Origin: an uncultured Prevotellaceae bacterium
Lineage (GTDB): Bacteria; Bacteroidota; Bacteroidia; Bacteroidales; Bacteroidaceae
Direction of reading: 5' to 3'
DNA: 47,849 nucleotides
NCBI GenBank assembly: GCA_902799765.1
Contig: CADCBZ010000017.1
Span: 1-47,849, forward strand
Position 1 is the first letter of the stretch, and every line of letters begins with the position of its first letter. Shown here in pieces: positions 6,786-15,302 of this stretch. Both the position numbers and the translations under genes were made by a program. The notes below the pieces were generated by a model, which was not told the DNA's origin, did not search any database, and was given only the letters and a program-made list of their open reading frames with translations.

Positions 6786-8685
6786 ACTCCAAATCGAGAT
6801 GGATTCTAATACGAGGGATTTGCAAAGGGTGGTCTATTCGACTAGTGGAACGCTCGAAGATCTGCCTTATCTGGATGATGCACTCTTTGACGAGCCGATG
6901 ACTGTAGAAGAGTGCAAGGCTGAATATCTGCGCTTGAAAGAACGAGAGAAGAAACGGCAGGAGCAAGTGCCGAAAGAGGCCAAGAAGGCGAATAAGCACT
7001 ATAAGCCTTGGGAAATCTCACAAAAGGGACTGTCCCCATTGTGCGAATCAACCCCCAACCAACACAATTCAGAGACAGCTCCAGCTGATGAGCGCGTGAG
7101 GTATATTGCCGAAGGGGTGATGAAAGAGAAGGGGCTAGAAAAGAGTGATTTCCTGAATGAAGGCGGACGGCATACAACGGTGAAGGTGTTCCTGAGTGGA
7201 GCCACGCAGTTATTGACTAAGGAAGAGGCTAACGGTATGTTGGCAGAACTGATGCCCGAACATTGGAAGGATGAGAACATCCAAGCGTTGGTGGAAGCCT
7301 TTTATGCCAACTACTATAACCCCACGCAGCGACTTCCCAAATGGCAGGAGGCTTTGTTTACAGGTAGCCAACGGTTAAAGTCTGATGGAGACCAAACGGC
7401 AGACACGCCAGCCGTATTCTCGCCGCCACCAATGCCGAAGAAGATGCCGAAGCTGATAGAACTGCTGACATCCCGCTCACCTGAGATCTACAAGCCCGCT
7501 GTGGCTAACGCCGCGTTTCCGCCGTTGGGTACGCACCTCTGCAAAGTGCGCTTCTGCTATACGGATAATGTGGAGCATGAGGCCACGCTGATGAACTGTC
7601 TGATGGCAGGCACAGGTGCTGGTAAAGGCTGTATCGATGAGCCTATCAACCACATCATGGCCGACATCAAGCACCGTGATGAGGAGAACACCCGAAGGGA
7701 AAACGAGTGGAAGAAGGACTGTCAGAAGAAGGGCGCCAACAAGGATAAGCTTGTAAGACCTGAAGGACTGGTGATTCAGCAGATTGACCCTGATATGACC
7801 AAACCCGCCCTCGTGACCCGAATGGATGAGGCAGAAGACCACTTCGTGTATGTGAAACTGAATGAGCTTGACCTCTTTGAACAACTGAAAGGACAGACGG
7901 GTAAGCAGCACTTCCAGTTGATGTGTCTCGCCTTCGACCCGGGGGCTGAATACGGACAGACGCGTGTAGGCACGCAAAGCGTGACCGCCCGCCCGAAGTG
8001 CCGGTTCAACTGGAACGCCTGTACCACGATTCAGAAAGGTCGCAGGTTCTTCAGCCGCGTGCTCACCGACGGACCTATCAGCCGCATCAATTTCTGCACG
8101 ATCCCCGAAGTGGAGATAGGAGCTGAGCAGCCCATCTATGGCAAGTATGATGCTGAGTTTGACGAGCAGCTGAAACCTTACATCGACAATCTGACCAATG
8201 CCCGAGGCTTGATAGACTGTCCGCAAGCCTTTAAGTTGGCGAAGAAGATGCAGGAAGAATGTGCCGAGTTTGCCCGCCTGTCGCAAGATCAGACCTATTG
8301 GAACCTGTCGCATCGCGCCATCGTGATCGCCTGGCTGAAAGCCTGTGTGCTGTATGTCGCCAATGGTCAGAAGTGGGAGAAGTCGATAGAGGACTTTATC
8401 AAGTGGAGCCTAGACTACGATATGTACTGCAAGATGGCTTTCTTCGGTGAGGACATCGAACGCGCCACTTATGACGGAGAACGTATCGGAACCCGAGGCC
8501 CAAGAAACCTGCTGGAGCTGCTGCCCGATGAATTCACCATCGAAGATGCCAAACGTGTACGATTGCAACAAGGTAAGGGCACGGACAAGACTATGAATAT
8601 GGTCAGCACATGGAAGAAACGCTGCTATGTGGTACAGATGGCAGATGGCAGTTTTAAGAAGACCCCAAAGTTTATTAATAAGTAA
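6769..8685 (+). CDS. DUF3987 protein (VirE C-terminal, P-loop ATPase-like)
   Basis: 638 aa if translation starts at GTG 6769; ATG 6799 is an alternative. It is the C-terminal part of the VirE/DUF3987 family. Residues 1-40 continue VirE-N (ATELQIEMDSNTRDLQRVVYS), 70-200 form a helical linker, and about 275-285 hold a P-loop-like GTGAGKG, followed by the long DUF3987 domain (VIQQIDPDMTKPALVTRM, FDPGAEYGQTRVGTQSV). This family occurs in Bacteroidales prophages and mobile elements and is thought to be a replication helicase/primase-like factor. The large DUF3987 part is open and intact, so it may still work alone, but its fusion partner is frame-broken. Confidence 0.75.
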   Translation: MRVATELQIEMDSNTRDLQRVVYSTSGTLEDLPYLDDALFDEPMTVEECKAEYLRLKEREKKRQEQVPKEAKKANKHYKPWEISQKGLSPLCESTPNQHNSETAPADERVRYIAEGVMKEKGLEKSDFLNEGGRHTTVKVFLSGATQLLTKEEANGMLAELMPEHWKDENIQALVEAFYANYYNPTQRLPKWQEALFTGSQRLKSDGDQTADTPAVFSPPPMPKKMPKLIELLTSRSPEIYKPAVANAAFPPLGTHLCKVRFCYTDNVEHEATLMNCLMAGTGAGKGCIDEPINHIMADIKHRDEENTRRENEWKKDCQKKGANKDKLVRPEGLVIQQIDPDMTKPALVTRMDEAEDHFVYVKLNELDLFEQLKGQTGKQHFQLMCLAFDPGAEYGQTRVGTQSVTARPKCRFNWNACTTIQKGRRFFSRVLTDGPISRINFCTIPEVEIGAEQPIYGKYDAEFDEQLKPYIDNLTNARGLIDCPQAFKLAKKMQEECAEFARLSQDQTYWNLSHRAIVIAWLKACVLYVANGQKWEKSIEDFIKWSLDYDMYCKMAFFGEDIERATYDGERIGTRGPRNLLELLPDEFTIEDAKRVRLQQGKGTDKTMNMVSTWKKRCYVVQMADGSFKKTPKFINK

Positions 8686-8690
8686 AAGTT

Positions 8691-9116
8691 ATGTTACCAC
8701 GAGGAATTAGAAACAACAATCCGCTGAATATCCGTCGCACGGCGAAGGATCAGTGGAAGGGCTTGCGAGCCCAACAGACTGACGCCAGTTTTTGCCAGTT
8801 TGATAGTTTGGAATATGGTTGGCGGGCGGCCTTCTATCTGCTCACGCGTACCTATTATCACAAGTATCGGCTGTTTACCATCCGGGCGATTATCAGCAGA
8901 TGGGCACCGCCCAATGAGAACCTGACTTCGACGTATATCCAAAATGTGTGTCGATTGACGGAGATTCCGCCTGATGAACCCATCGGCATCCCGTCGGATC
9001 AGCCTGAACGTTGGATGGCGGTAGGCTGGGCGATGGCTATTCAAGAGAACGGAACTGAGAGCCTCGACTACTTCGCGATGCTAAGAGGGTGGGGGTTGGC
9101 AAGAGAGGGCATTTAG
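8691..9116 (+). CDS. phage structural protein P5/lysozyme-like protein
   Basis: 141 aa, starting 5 bases after the DUF3987 stop. The N-terminus LPRGIRNNNPLNIRR, then FDSLEYGWRAAFYLLTRTYY and IISRWAPPNENLTSTYI, is the hallmark of the 'structural protein P5'/muramidase-like family found in phage and mobile elements. Such proteins cut peptidoglycan for DNA entry or release. No signal peptide is seen. It ends the cassette; no integrase, portal, capsid or tail gene follows. Confidence 0.7.
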   Translation: MLPRGIRNNNPLNIRRTAKDQWKGLRAQQTDASFCQFDSLEYGWRAAFYLLTRTYYHKYRLFTIRAIISRWAPPNENLTSTYIQNVCRLTEIPPDEPIGIPSDQPERWMAVGWAMAIQENGTESLDYFAMLRGWGLAREGI

Positions 9117-9153
9117 CCCTCTCTTTTTAGATCGTGTGTTTTTCGTTTATAAG

Positions 9154-9186
9154 TTTGGAGGAATGGAATAATAGTTGTACCTTTGC
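9154..9186 (+). promoter_or_regulatory. promoter for the DUF3667 gene
   Basis: TTTG (9154-9157), 20-base spacer, TACCTTTGC (9178-9186), with the ATG only 17 bases further on. Confidence 0.7.
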
Positions 9187-9202
9187 AGTCGTATAGTCGA
9201 GA

Positions 9203-10162
9203 ATGAAGGATCTGCATCATAGATACCAGCGGTTCAGTGAGTGGAAGCAGCAGCCACATCAGGTGGCGCCGCTTTCGGAGGTACACCACGAGTGTGCTAC
9301 CTGCGGCACGCACTACGAGGGCAACTATTGTCCCCGTTGTGGACAGTCGTCGAAGATAGGGCGCTATTCCTTCAAGAATGCACTTCTGCTTTATCTTGAC
9401 GTCTGGGGCTTGGGTAATCGGGGTATGTTTCGTACCATCCGTGACCTGATACTGCGTCCCGGCTACATGATCCGCGACTATCTCAGAGGCATGCAGATGG
9501 CCTATTTCCCTCCTTTTAAGTTGTTCTTCCTACTCCTCGCTTTGTCGGTGTTGGTAGATTCGGGTATGAACATTCAGGGCGTCAATCGCGAGAAACAGAA
9601 TGAGAAGGAAAGTGGGGAACTTGTGAACAGTTTTTCGAAAGATGTCCTTCATATTGAGCCACGAGAGAAGAAACCTGAAGTAAAGCCTGAAATAAAGACA
9701 GACAAGCCTCTCACTAAGGAGGATCAAAAAATGATGGCTGTTGAGGAGTCAGAGCGATTAACGACGTCATTCTTCGAGTGGCTGGAACAGCATGGTTCGG
9801 TGGTGGGGCTCGCCGGGCTGCTGGTCTTCTCATTCCCGCTTTATCTGTTGTTCCGCCACAGTCCTGCCATACCAGACTTGCGTTTCTCGGAGTGTTTTGT
9901 GTCGATGGTTTATATCACCGATATGTTTTTGCTCTATAACATTATCCCCTCACTGCTGTGCTTCAGTGTGAAGGCAGAAATCATCTATAACATGCTGACC
10001 TTACTGTTGCCTATTATTCCCATCAAACAGATGTCGGGGTACAGCTACTGGTCTACGTTCTGGCGATTACTGGCGGCCTTCATCCCCTTTGCCGTCGTAT
10101 GTATCCTGTTGTTTTTTGCTTTTGTCATCGGAATTTTTATATATTTGACCATCAATTTATGA
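9203..10162 (+). CDS. DUF3667 zinc-ribbon membrane protein
   Basis: 319 aa. An N-terminal zinc ribbon (CATCGTHYEGNYCPRCGQ, about residues 31-48) is followed by a conserved region (YLDVWGLGNRGMFRTIRDLILRPG) and about five hydrophobic segments (residues 105-125, 200-215, 232-255, 258-275 and 290-317), as in the DUF3667 family of Bacteroidetes. Inner-membrane location with a cytoplasmic ribbon is inferred. It has its own promoter and a strong terminator, so it is monocistronic. Function unknown. Confidence 0.8.
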   Translation: MKDLHHRYQRFSEWKQQPHQVAPLSEVHHECATCGTHYEGNYCPRCGQSSKIGRYSFKNALLLYLDVWGLGNRGMFRTIRDLILRPGYMIRDYLRGMQMAYFPPFKLFFLLLALSVLVDSGMNIQGVNREKQNEKESGELVNSFSKDVLHIEPREKKPEVKPEIKTDKPLTKEDQKMMAVEESERLTTSFFEWLEQHGSVVGLAGLLVFSFPLYLLFRHSPAIPDLRFSECFVSMVYITDMFLLYNIIPSLLCFSVKAEIIYNMLTLLLPIIPIKQMSGYSYWSTFWRLLAAFIPFAVVCILLFFAFVIGIFIYLTINL

Positions 10163-10210
10163 GAAAAGTCGAAAAAGGAGAAGCTCTTCGATGAATGAGC
10201 ATCAACGAAT

Positions 10211-10245
10211 AATCCCTCGCAAAGCTGCGAGGGATTTTCTTTTTA
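10211..10245 (+). terminator. intrinsic terminator
   Basis: AATCCCTCGC (10211-10220) pairs with GCGAGGGATT (10227-10236), then TTCTTTTT. It ends the DUF3667 gene and sits between convergent genes. Confidence 0.8.
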
Positions 10246-10249
10246 TGGA

Positions 10250-11836
10250 TTAGCGTGCTGACACGTATTTGTGGAGCGTGGCGCGGACGGCACCAGGGGC
10301 TGCGTAGAGTTCCTTGACCATACCTTCGATCTGCTCGCCGAGACCTGCCTCGTAGAGATCGAGACCAAACACATCCTTACGGCTGTAGAGCTTCTTCAGA
10401 CAGCTCCAGTCCTGATCGGGCTTGCCAACCTCAAGCGGGGCTACGATGGCCTGCAACTCTGCCAGCATGGGATCGGGAGAGGGCTCGAAGGGACGGCAGT
10501 TGTCGTCGATACCCTTCAGATAGCGGGCGTAGCCTGCGAGGGTGAGGGGGATGAGCACGAGGTTCGACTTGTCGAGACCGCGGGCGATATACTTCTTCAA
10601 GGTCTCACCGAAGCGGATGGGCAGCTTCTGAGAGGTGTCCATCGCGATACGCTGCGGGGCATCGGGCATGAAGGGGTTCGGCAGACGACGGTTGATGACG
10701 GCTCCGATAAACTCGTAGGGATTGAGTACACCGGGATCGGTGACAACCGGCATCGCTTCGATATACCCCAGCTTCTGCACGAAGGGACGCAGGTCTTCAT
10801 CGGCCATCTCGGCAGAGATGAGGGTGTAGCCCAGCATGCAACCATAGATTGACATCGCCGTGTGGAGGGGGTTCAGACAGGTGGTGACCTTCATGGTCTC
10901 TACCTTATCCACCGTTTCACGGGTGGTGTAGAGGGCGCCGCCCAGGTCGAGTGGGGGACGACCGTTGGTGTAGTTGTCCTCAATGACGAGATACTGCACT
11001 TCCTCTGCGTTCACGAAGGGCGCAGTGAAGGTGTGCTTCTCGGTCTCGATGTAGTTGTTGTCGTCGAAACCGTCCTTGGCCAGCATCTCCTTGACTTTCT
11101 CGTGCGGGCGTGGCGTGATCTTATCAATCATCGACCAGGGGAAGGTGATCTTCGTCTCATCCTTCAGATAGGCGAGGAACCCGGCGGGTACAAGACCGTC
11201 GGCCACCCATTTCTCAGCGTAAGCGAAGACACCGGCCTTCACCTTGTCGCCATTGTGAGAGCAGTTGTCCATCGACTGAACGGTGAGGGGCAGCTTGCCG
11301 GCATTGAAACGCTCGAGCAGCAGGGCGCAGACCTTACCCATGGCGAAGACGGGCTTCAGACCGCGTGCCAGGTCGGCATCGTTGTAGCTGTAGCCCTTCT
11401 CGGTGATGGTGAAGGAGATCATCTGCAGAGAGGGGTTGCGGAAGATCTCTACGAGGCGCTTCCAGTCGTCGAACTGCGGATCGGCCTTGAGGGCTTCCGT
11501 GACACTGGCGATGACTTTCTTCTCGATGGTACCTGTGCTCTGAAGCGACACGAGCAGCGAGAGGTTGTTGTAAGGGGCATAGGCCTTGTCGATGACTTCG
11601 AAGTCGAAGGTTTCTGCCACGATGACACCACGATCGTATTTGCCTGTGTTCAGGGCATCGTTGAGGATGGCTGCGGGGAAGGCGCGGAAGATGTTACCGC
11701 CGCCGAAGTGTACCCATGTGGGCTCTTTGGCGGTCTTCTCACGCAGGGCCTTGATGTCGAACTTGGGGAGCTGGTAGCCTTTGGCTTCCCACTCCGCGGC
11801 GTCGAACTTACCGCTCAGAATATCGTTTAACTTCAT
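10250..11836 (-). CDS. uxuB: fructuronate reductase / mannitol dehydrogenase family
   Basis: 528 aa. The N-terminal Rossmann part (PTWVHFGGGNIFRAFPAAIL) and the C-terminal domain (SMDNCSHNGDKV and VTDPGVLNPYEFIGAVINRRLPNPFMPD) are typical of polyol/mannitol dehydrogenases. It reduces D-fructuronate to D-mannonate with NADH in glucuronate breakdown. The assignment as UxuB rests on the neighbouring uxuA. Both are on the minus strand, so uxuA is read first; a GxxExxY gene lies between them. Length is normal for the Bacteroidetes form. Confidence 0.85.
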   Translation of the reverse strand: MKLNDILSGKFDAAEWEAKGYQLPKFDIKALREKTAKEPTWVHFGGGNIFRAFPAAILNDALNTGKYDRGVIVAETFDFEVIDKAYAPYNNLSLLVSLQSTGTIEKKVIASVTEALKADPQFDDWKRLVEIFRNPSLQMISFTITEKGYSYNDADLARGLKPVFAMGKVCALLLERFNAGKLPLTVQSMDNCSHNGDKVKAGVFAYAEKWVADGLVPAGFLAYLKDETKITFPWSMIDKITPRPHEKVKEMLAKDGFDDNNYIETEKHTFTAPFVNAEEVQYLVIEDNYTNGRPPLDLGGALYTTRETVDKVETMKVTTCLNPLHTAMSIYGCMLGYTLISAEMADEDLRPFVQKLGYIEAMPVVTDPGVLNPYEFIGAVINRRLPNPFMPDAPQRIAMDTSQKLPIRFGETLKKYIARGLDKSNLVLIPLTLAGYARYLKGIDDNCRPFEPSPDPMLAELQAIVAPLEVGKPDQDWSCLKKLYSRKDVFGLDLYEAGLGEQIEGMVKELYAAPGAVRATLHKYVSAR

Positions 11837-11859
11837 AATTTGTTTGTTTTATATTTAAA

Positions 11860-11884
11860 CACAGAGGTACAGAGATACAGAGTT
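11860..11884. repeat. terminal inverted repeat, left (GxxExxY unit)
   Basis: Reads acacagaggtacagagatac then agagt. It is built of 8-base units (ACACAGAG, GTACAGAG, ATACAGAG). It pairs with 12342-12367 across the GxxExxY gene, differing only where G and A swap between units. Confidence 0.8.
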
Positions 11885-11890
11885 CTCTTT

Positions 11891-12337
11891 CTATTCTTTG
11901 ATAGATTGAATGCCTGTATATTTCAGATTTGCATTTATTTTGCGCTTGATTCCTTCTTTGAGTACAGGTACATTAAAGTTGATGAGCAGTCCGATGCTCT
12001 TATTTGTCAGCTTAAGGTATGTGACGAGCTGAACTTCGTGAATTGGAAGAAGTGCTTCGACAGCTTTCAACTCAATGATTACTTGATCTTCTACAAGCAT
12101 ATCAATCCTGTAGAATTTCCCAGTAGGAGTACCTTTGTAAAATAGCGGCAGATCAACCTGAGTACAGACATTAAGACCTTGTCTTTCGAGTTCTTCTTTC
12201 AAACAAAACTCATAGGCAGACTCAAGAAGGCCTGCTCCTAATTCCTTATGGACTTCGATAGCAGCACCGATAATCTGCTTAGTAAGTGCATTCAGTTTAC
12301 AAAACTCTTCTTTCGACAAAGTATTTATCTCTTTCAT
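11891..12337 (-). CDS. GxxExxY protein (PD-(D/E)XK nuclease-like)
   Basis: 148 aa. It carries the name motif GAGLLESAYEFCL (G-x-x-E-x-x-Y) and a PD-(D/E)XK-like core: YRIDMLVEDQVIIELKAVEAL (D...E-x-K). Family members are predicted small nucleases, often scattered as single genes in bacteria and flanked by repeats. Here it lies between uxuA and uxuB with gaps of 42 and 54 bases, bounded by inverted repeats whose units read like CTCTGTGTA. This points to insertion of a mobile unit without disruption of the operon. Biological role unknown. Confidence 0.85.
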   Translation of the reverse strand: MKEINTLSKEEFCKLNALTKQIIGAAIEVHKELGAGLLESAYEFCLKEELERQGLNVCTQVDLPLFYKGTPTGKFYRIDMLVEDQVIIELKAVEALLPIHEVQLVTYLKLTNKSIGLLINFNVPVLKEGIKRKINANLKYTGIQSIKE

Positions 12338-12341
12338 AAAA

Positions 12342-12367
12342 AACTCTGTACCTCTGTATCTCTGTGT
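12342..12367. repeat. terminal inverted repeat, right (GxxExxY unit)
   Basis: Reverse-complement partner of 11860-11884, starting 4 bases upstream of the GxxExxY ATG. Together they bound a unit of about 0.5 kb. Confidence 0.8.
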
Positions 12368-12379
12368 TGAATAATATCT

Positions 12380-13633
12380 TTAATCAAAGAATCCGGGTTG
12401 TTTGTATTCAATTCCTAACTCGCGATCGACGGTGGCGAGGATGCCCTGCACCTGTCCGAGGGCGAACATACGACCCAGGAGGGTGTAACCGGCATTATGG
12501 CCATGACTGGACTCGTCGAACACACCTCCGGCATTGTCGGTGAAGGTCATGCCGTGATCCACACGCATCGGCAGTTCGGGGTTCTCCTTCTCGAAGATAC
12601 GGCAGAGCTCGATGAGGTCGGCACGTCCACCCAGATGGGAAGCCTCGGTGAAGTCGCCGTTGGGGAAGATGTGGCAGGAACGCAGGTGAACGAAGTGGGT
12701 GCGTGAAGCGAATTTCTTGGCGAGCTCCACCACATTGTTATAGGCACCTGCAGAGAGGGAACCGGCACAGAAGGTGAGTCCGTTGTGCTTGTTGGGTACG
12801 GCATCGAGGAACCACTGGATATCCTCTTCCGTACGGACGATACGCGGCAGACCGAGTACCTCGATGGGGGGATCGTCGGGATGTACGCACATGTTCATAC
12901 CGTATTCCTCACAGGTAGGCATGATGGCCTCGAGGAAGTATTTCATGTTGGCACGCAGCTGTGCCTTGTCGATGCCTTTGTAGAGGTTGAGGAAGTCGCG
13001 GAACTTCTGGATAGGAGCCTCGTCGTTCTCGCTGAAATTACCTGACACGAAACCCTGTGTCTTGATGATGATAGTCTCCACCAGCGCATGATCTTTCTCT
13101 GGCGTCATCGTCTTGGCAAGTTCGTCGGCTTCTGCCAATACGTTGCGACCTTCGCCCCAGCCCTCGGGGAACTTGAACTTGGCCCACTCCTCACGGGCAC
13201 CCTCGCGCTTCAGGATATAGATGTCGAAGTAAGCAAACTCGGCATAGTTGAAGTAGAGGTTGGTGGCACCGTTGGGATTGTCGTGGAACAGATCGGTGCG
13301 GGCCCAGTCGAGTACGGGCATGAAGTTATAGCAGATGCAGTGGATGCCTTCTGCCGAGAGGTTGCGCAGACTCTCCTTATAGACCTCGATCTGGTGGTCG
13401 CGATCAGGACCGCCGTATTTGATGGTCTCTACGACGGGGAGCGACTCTACGACGCTCCAGCGCATGCCGTAGCTCTCGATATACTCCCGCAGGTCGCGGA
13501 TCTTCTCACGGGTCCATACTTCGCCTAAAGGTACGTCGTGAAGGGCGGTTACAATGCCTTCAACTCCAATTTGTTTTAGCTGGGCAAGGGTAATCTTGTC
13601 TTTCTTGCCGAACCATCTCCATGTTCTTTCCAT
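12380..13633 (-). CDS. uxuA: mannonate dehydratase
   Basis: 417 aa. It dehydrates D-mannonate to 2-keto-3-deoxygluconate in the hexuronate pathway. Family signatures are MERTWRWFGKKDKITLAQLKQIGVEGIVTAL (given in part), NMCVHPDDPP, FCAGSLSAG, HFVHLRSCHIFPNGDFTEASHLGG and MRVDHGMTF, with His and Asp residues that bind the metal. The gene starts at ATG 13633 behind a TATTTTTG -7 element and heads an operon with uxuB. Together they indicate growth on glucuronate, as from plant or host glycans. Confidence 0.95.
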   Translation of the reverse strand: MERTWRWFGKKDKITLAQLKQIGVEGIVTALHDVPLGEVWTREKIRDLREYIESYGMRWSVVESLPVVETIKYGGPDRDHQIEVYKESLRNLSAEGIHCICYNFMPVLDWARTDLFHDNPNGATNLYFNYAEFAYFDIYILKREGAREEWAKFKFPEGWGEGRNVLAEADELAKTMTPEKDHALVETIIIKTQGFVSGNFSENDEAPIQKFRDFLNLYKGIDKAQLRANMKYFLEAIMPTCEEYGMNMCVHPDDPPIEVLGLPRIVRTEEDIQWFLDAVPNKHNGLTFCAGSLSAGAYNNVVELAKKFASRTHFVHLRSCHIFPNGDFTEASHLGGRADLIELCRIFEKENPELPMRVDHGMTFTDNAGGVFDESSHGHNAGYTLLGRMFALGQVQGILATVDRELGIEYKQPGFFD

Positions 13634-13668
13634 AATTACCTATTTATTTGATTGTCTGTTTTGATGGT

Positions 13669-13677
13669 GCAAAAATA
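13669..13677 (-). promoter_or_regulatory. -7 element of the uxuA operon
   Basis: Minus strand TATTTTTGC, 36 bases upstream of the uxuA ATG; no clear -33 TTG, which may mean activator dependence. Confidence 0.5.
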
Positions 13678-13722
13678 GTCAATTCTTGGGAGATTAGGTT
13701 ATAGTTTTCTCTCAAAAGTTTT

Positions 13723-15186
13723 TCATTTTGTACTTTTTAAGATGTTTCCAGAGGGTTTTCCCATGATAAGCTCTCGAAAATCGATGGGAGGACGGTCGGA
13801 AGAGGCTGCCTGGGAGCTGAACACAGGGGTGCTCTCTCTGCCATAGCGATCGACACAGGTGACGGCATAGTTCAGGCTGCGACCCTGATGGGGAACGGTG
13901 AGCGACTGCTCCTGCAGACGAGTGGCCACCAGACAGGCAGGATCCTCAGTGTCAACGGGATAGCGGTCGGAGGCGTAGATATTATACAAGAGGTAGTTGC
14001 CGTCGTTCTTAGAGGGGGCACCCTGCCAGGAAAGCAGATCGGTGGCGGCACCGTGGTTTACGGAGAGACGGGTAGCTGGTCGAGGTGCAGGTGCAGTGAC
14101 CCAGTCCATCGGTGGGATGAGGGCTGGATAAGGGTTAAAGTCTTGCGTGAAGGTATATACGTCTTTCACATTGTCTGTGAAGAACTTAGAGCGGAAAAAA
14201 GTGATACCAAGACCTTGCTGGCGCAGCACGTTCATCTCGCGACGGATGACATCGAGGTCCCAGTTCTTTTCTCGCGGATGAAGCATATAGATGGCCAGTC
14301 CAGGAGCCACCTGACGTCCATAGCTGTGCTCCTTCCAATCGACGACGAAGGGATAGAAGTGATTGCCCTGGAAGTACATCATGGGGAAGAGGGCATCCAT
14401 CAGACCATCGCGCAGCCAACCCTGTGCGTCCTGACAGACGGTGGTGTTGGCATTCCAGCCGAAACTCTGGTAACGGCTCAGGTCGTCGTACTTGCCGACA
14501 GGTGAACAAGAGAGCTTTACCCAAGGCTTCTCGGCTTTGACAGCTTTATGAATCTTTCTGACAATACTGGTGATATTCTGACGGCCTTGCTGACGACTGA
14601 CCTTCAGTTTCCAAGTCTCGGGATAACGGATGTAGTCAAGGTGGATGCCATCGACATCGTAGCGGCGGGTGACATCTGCACAGACCTGTGCGAGGTAGTC
14701 GCCCGTCTCGGGCTTCTCAGGATCCATATAACCCTCGTCGCCAATCTTACGGATGAGGTTAGGGTAGCGGGCACGCAGTTTCTTACAGCCATCTGCGTTC
14801 CATTTTCCTACAGGGATGGTGACGATCCAGGCGTGACACTCCATCCCTCGTTTGTGGCATTCGTCGATGCAGAACTTCAGGGCGTCGTAGCCTGGCGAAC
14901 GGCCTGCAGTGCCTGTGAGACAGATGTCCCAAGGTTCATTGTTGGAGGGGTAGATGGTAGAGGCGCGGACGCGTGCCTGAATCAATACGGTATTGATGTT
15001 GGCTTGTTGCAGTTTGTCGAGGATGTCGGTGAGTTCCCGCTGTTGTGTGTCAGTGGCGTGGGAGCGCGGCCAGTCTAGTCCGCTGATGGTGGTTATCCAG
15101 ACGGCTCGGATCTCGTGTTTCGGCATCTGGGCGGATGTGTTCTGCAATAGCAGAAACAGCATGATAAGACGAAGAATTGTTCTCAA
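13723..15186 (-). CDS. GHL10-type glycoside hydrolase-like secreted protein
   Basis: 487 aa with an N-terminal signal peptide (LRLIMLFLLLQNTSAQ). Residues 20-330 match the GHL10 (PF02638) family: EIRAVWITTISGLDWP, VLIQARVRASTIYPS, HAWIVTIPVG, DVDGIHLDYIRYPE, with conserved acidic residues on a TIM-barrel scaffold. Residues 370-470 look like a fibronectin-type module (LLSWQGAPSKNDGNYLLYNIYAS). Likely periplasmic or surface-exposed and acting on a glycan; the substrate is not known. It reads toward the uxu operon but has its own promoter at 15213-15242. Confidence 0.85.
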   Translation of the reverse strand: MRTILRLIMLFLLLQNTSAQMPKHEIRAVWITTISGLDWPRSHATDTQQRELTDILDKLQQANINTVLIQARVRASTIYPSNNEPWDICLTGTAGRSPGYDALKFCIDECHKRGMECHAWIVTIPVGKWNADGCKKLRARYPNLIRKIGDEGYMDPEKPETGDYLAQVCADVTRRYDVDGIHLDYIRYPETWKLKVSRQQGRQNITSIVRKIHKAVKAEKPWVKLSCSPVGKYDDLSRYQSFGWNANTTVCQDAQGWLRDGLMDALFPMMYFQGNHFYPFVVDWKEHSYGRQVAPGLAIYMLHPREKNWDLDVIRREMNVLRQQGLGITFFRSKFFTDNVKDVYTFTQDFNPYPALIPPMDWVTAPAPRPATRLSVNHGAATDLLSWQGAPSKNDGNYLLYNIYASDRYPVDTEDPACLVATRLQEQSLTVPHQGRSLNYAVTCVDRYGRESTPVFSSQAASSDRPPIDFRELIMGKPSGNILKSTK

Positions 15187-15212
15187 AATGTTTCTTTTTT
15201 TAAAATTTGCTG

Positions 15213-15242
15213 CAAAGATAGCAAATATTTCACAATTGGCAA
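15213..15242 (-). promoter_or_regulatory. promoter for the GHL10 gene
   Basis: Minus-strand TTG (15242-15240), 19-base spacer, TATCTTTG (15220-15213); the ATG is 27 bases downstream. Confidence 0.7.
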
Positions 15243-15264
15243 TTCATAATTCATATTAATTTTG

Positions 15265-15273
15265 TAACTTTGC
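15265..15273 (+). promoter_or_regulatory. -7 element of the cstA operon
   Basis: TAACTTTGC, 30 bases before the cstA ATG, back to back with the GHL10 promoter. Confidence 0.6.
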
Positions 15274-15302
15274 ATCAAAATTTGTAATAACAACGAGAAA
15301 AG

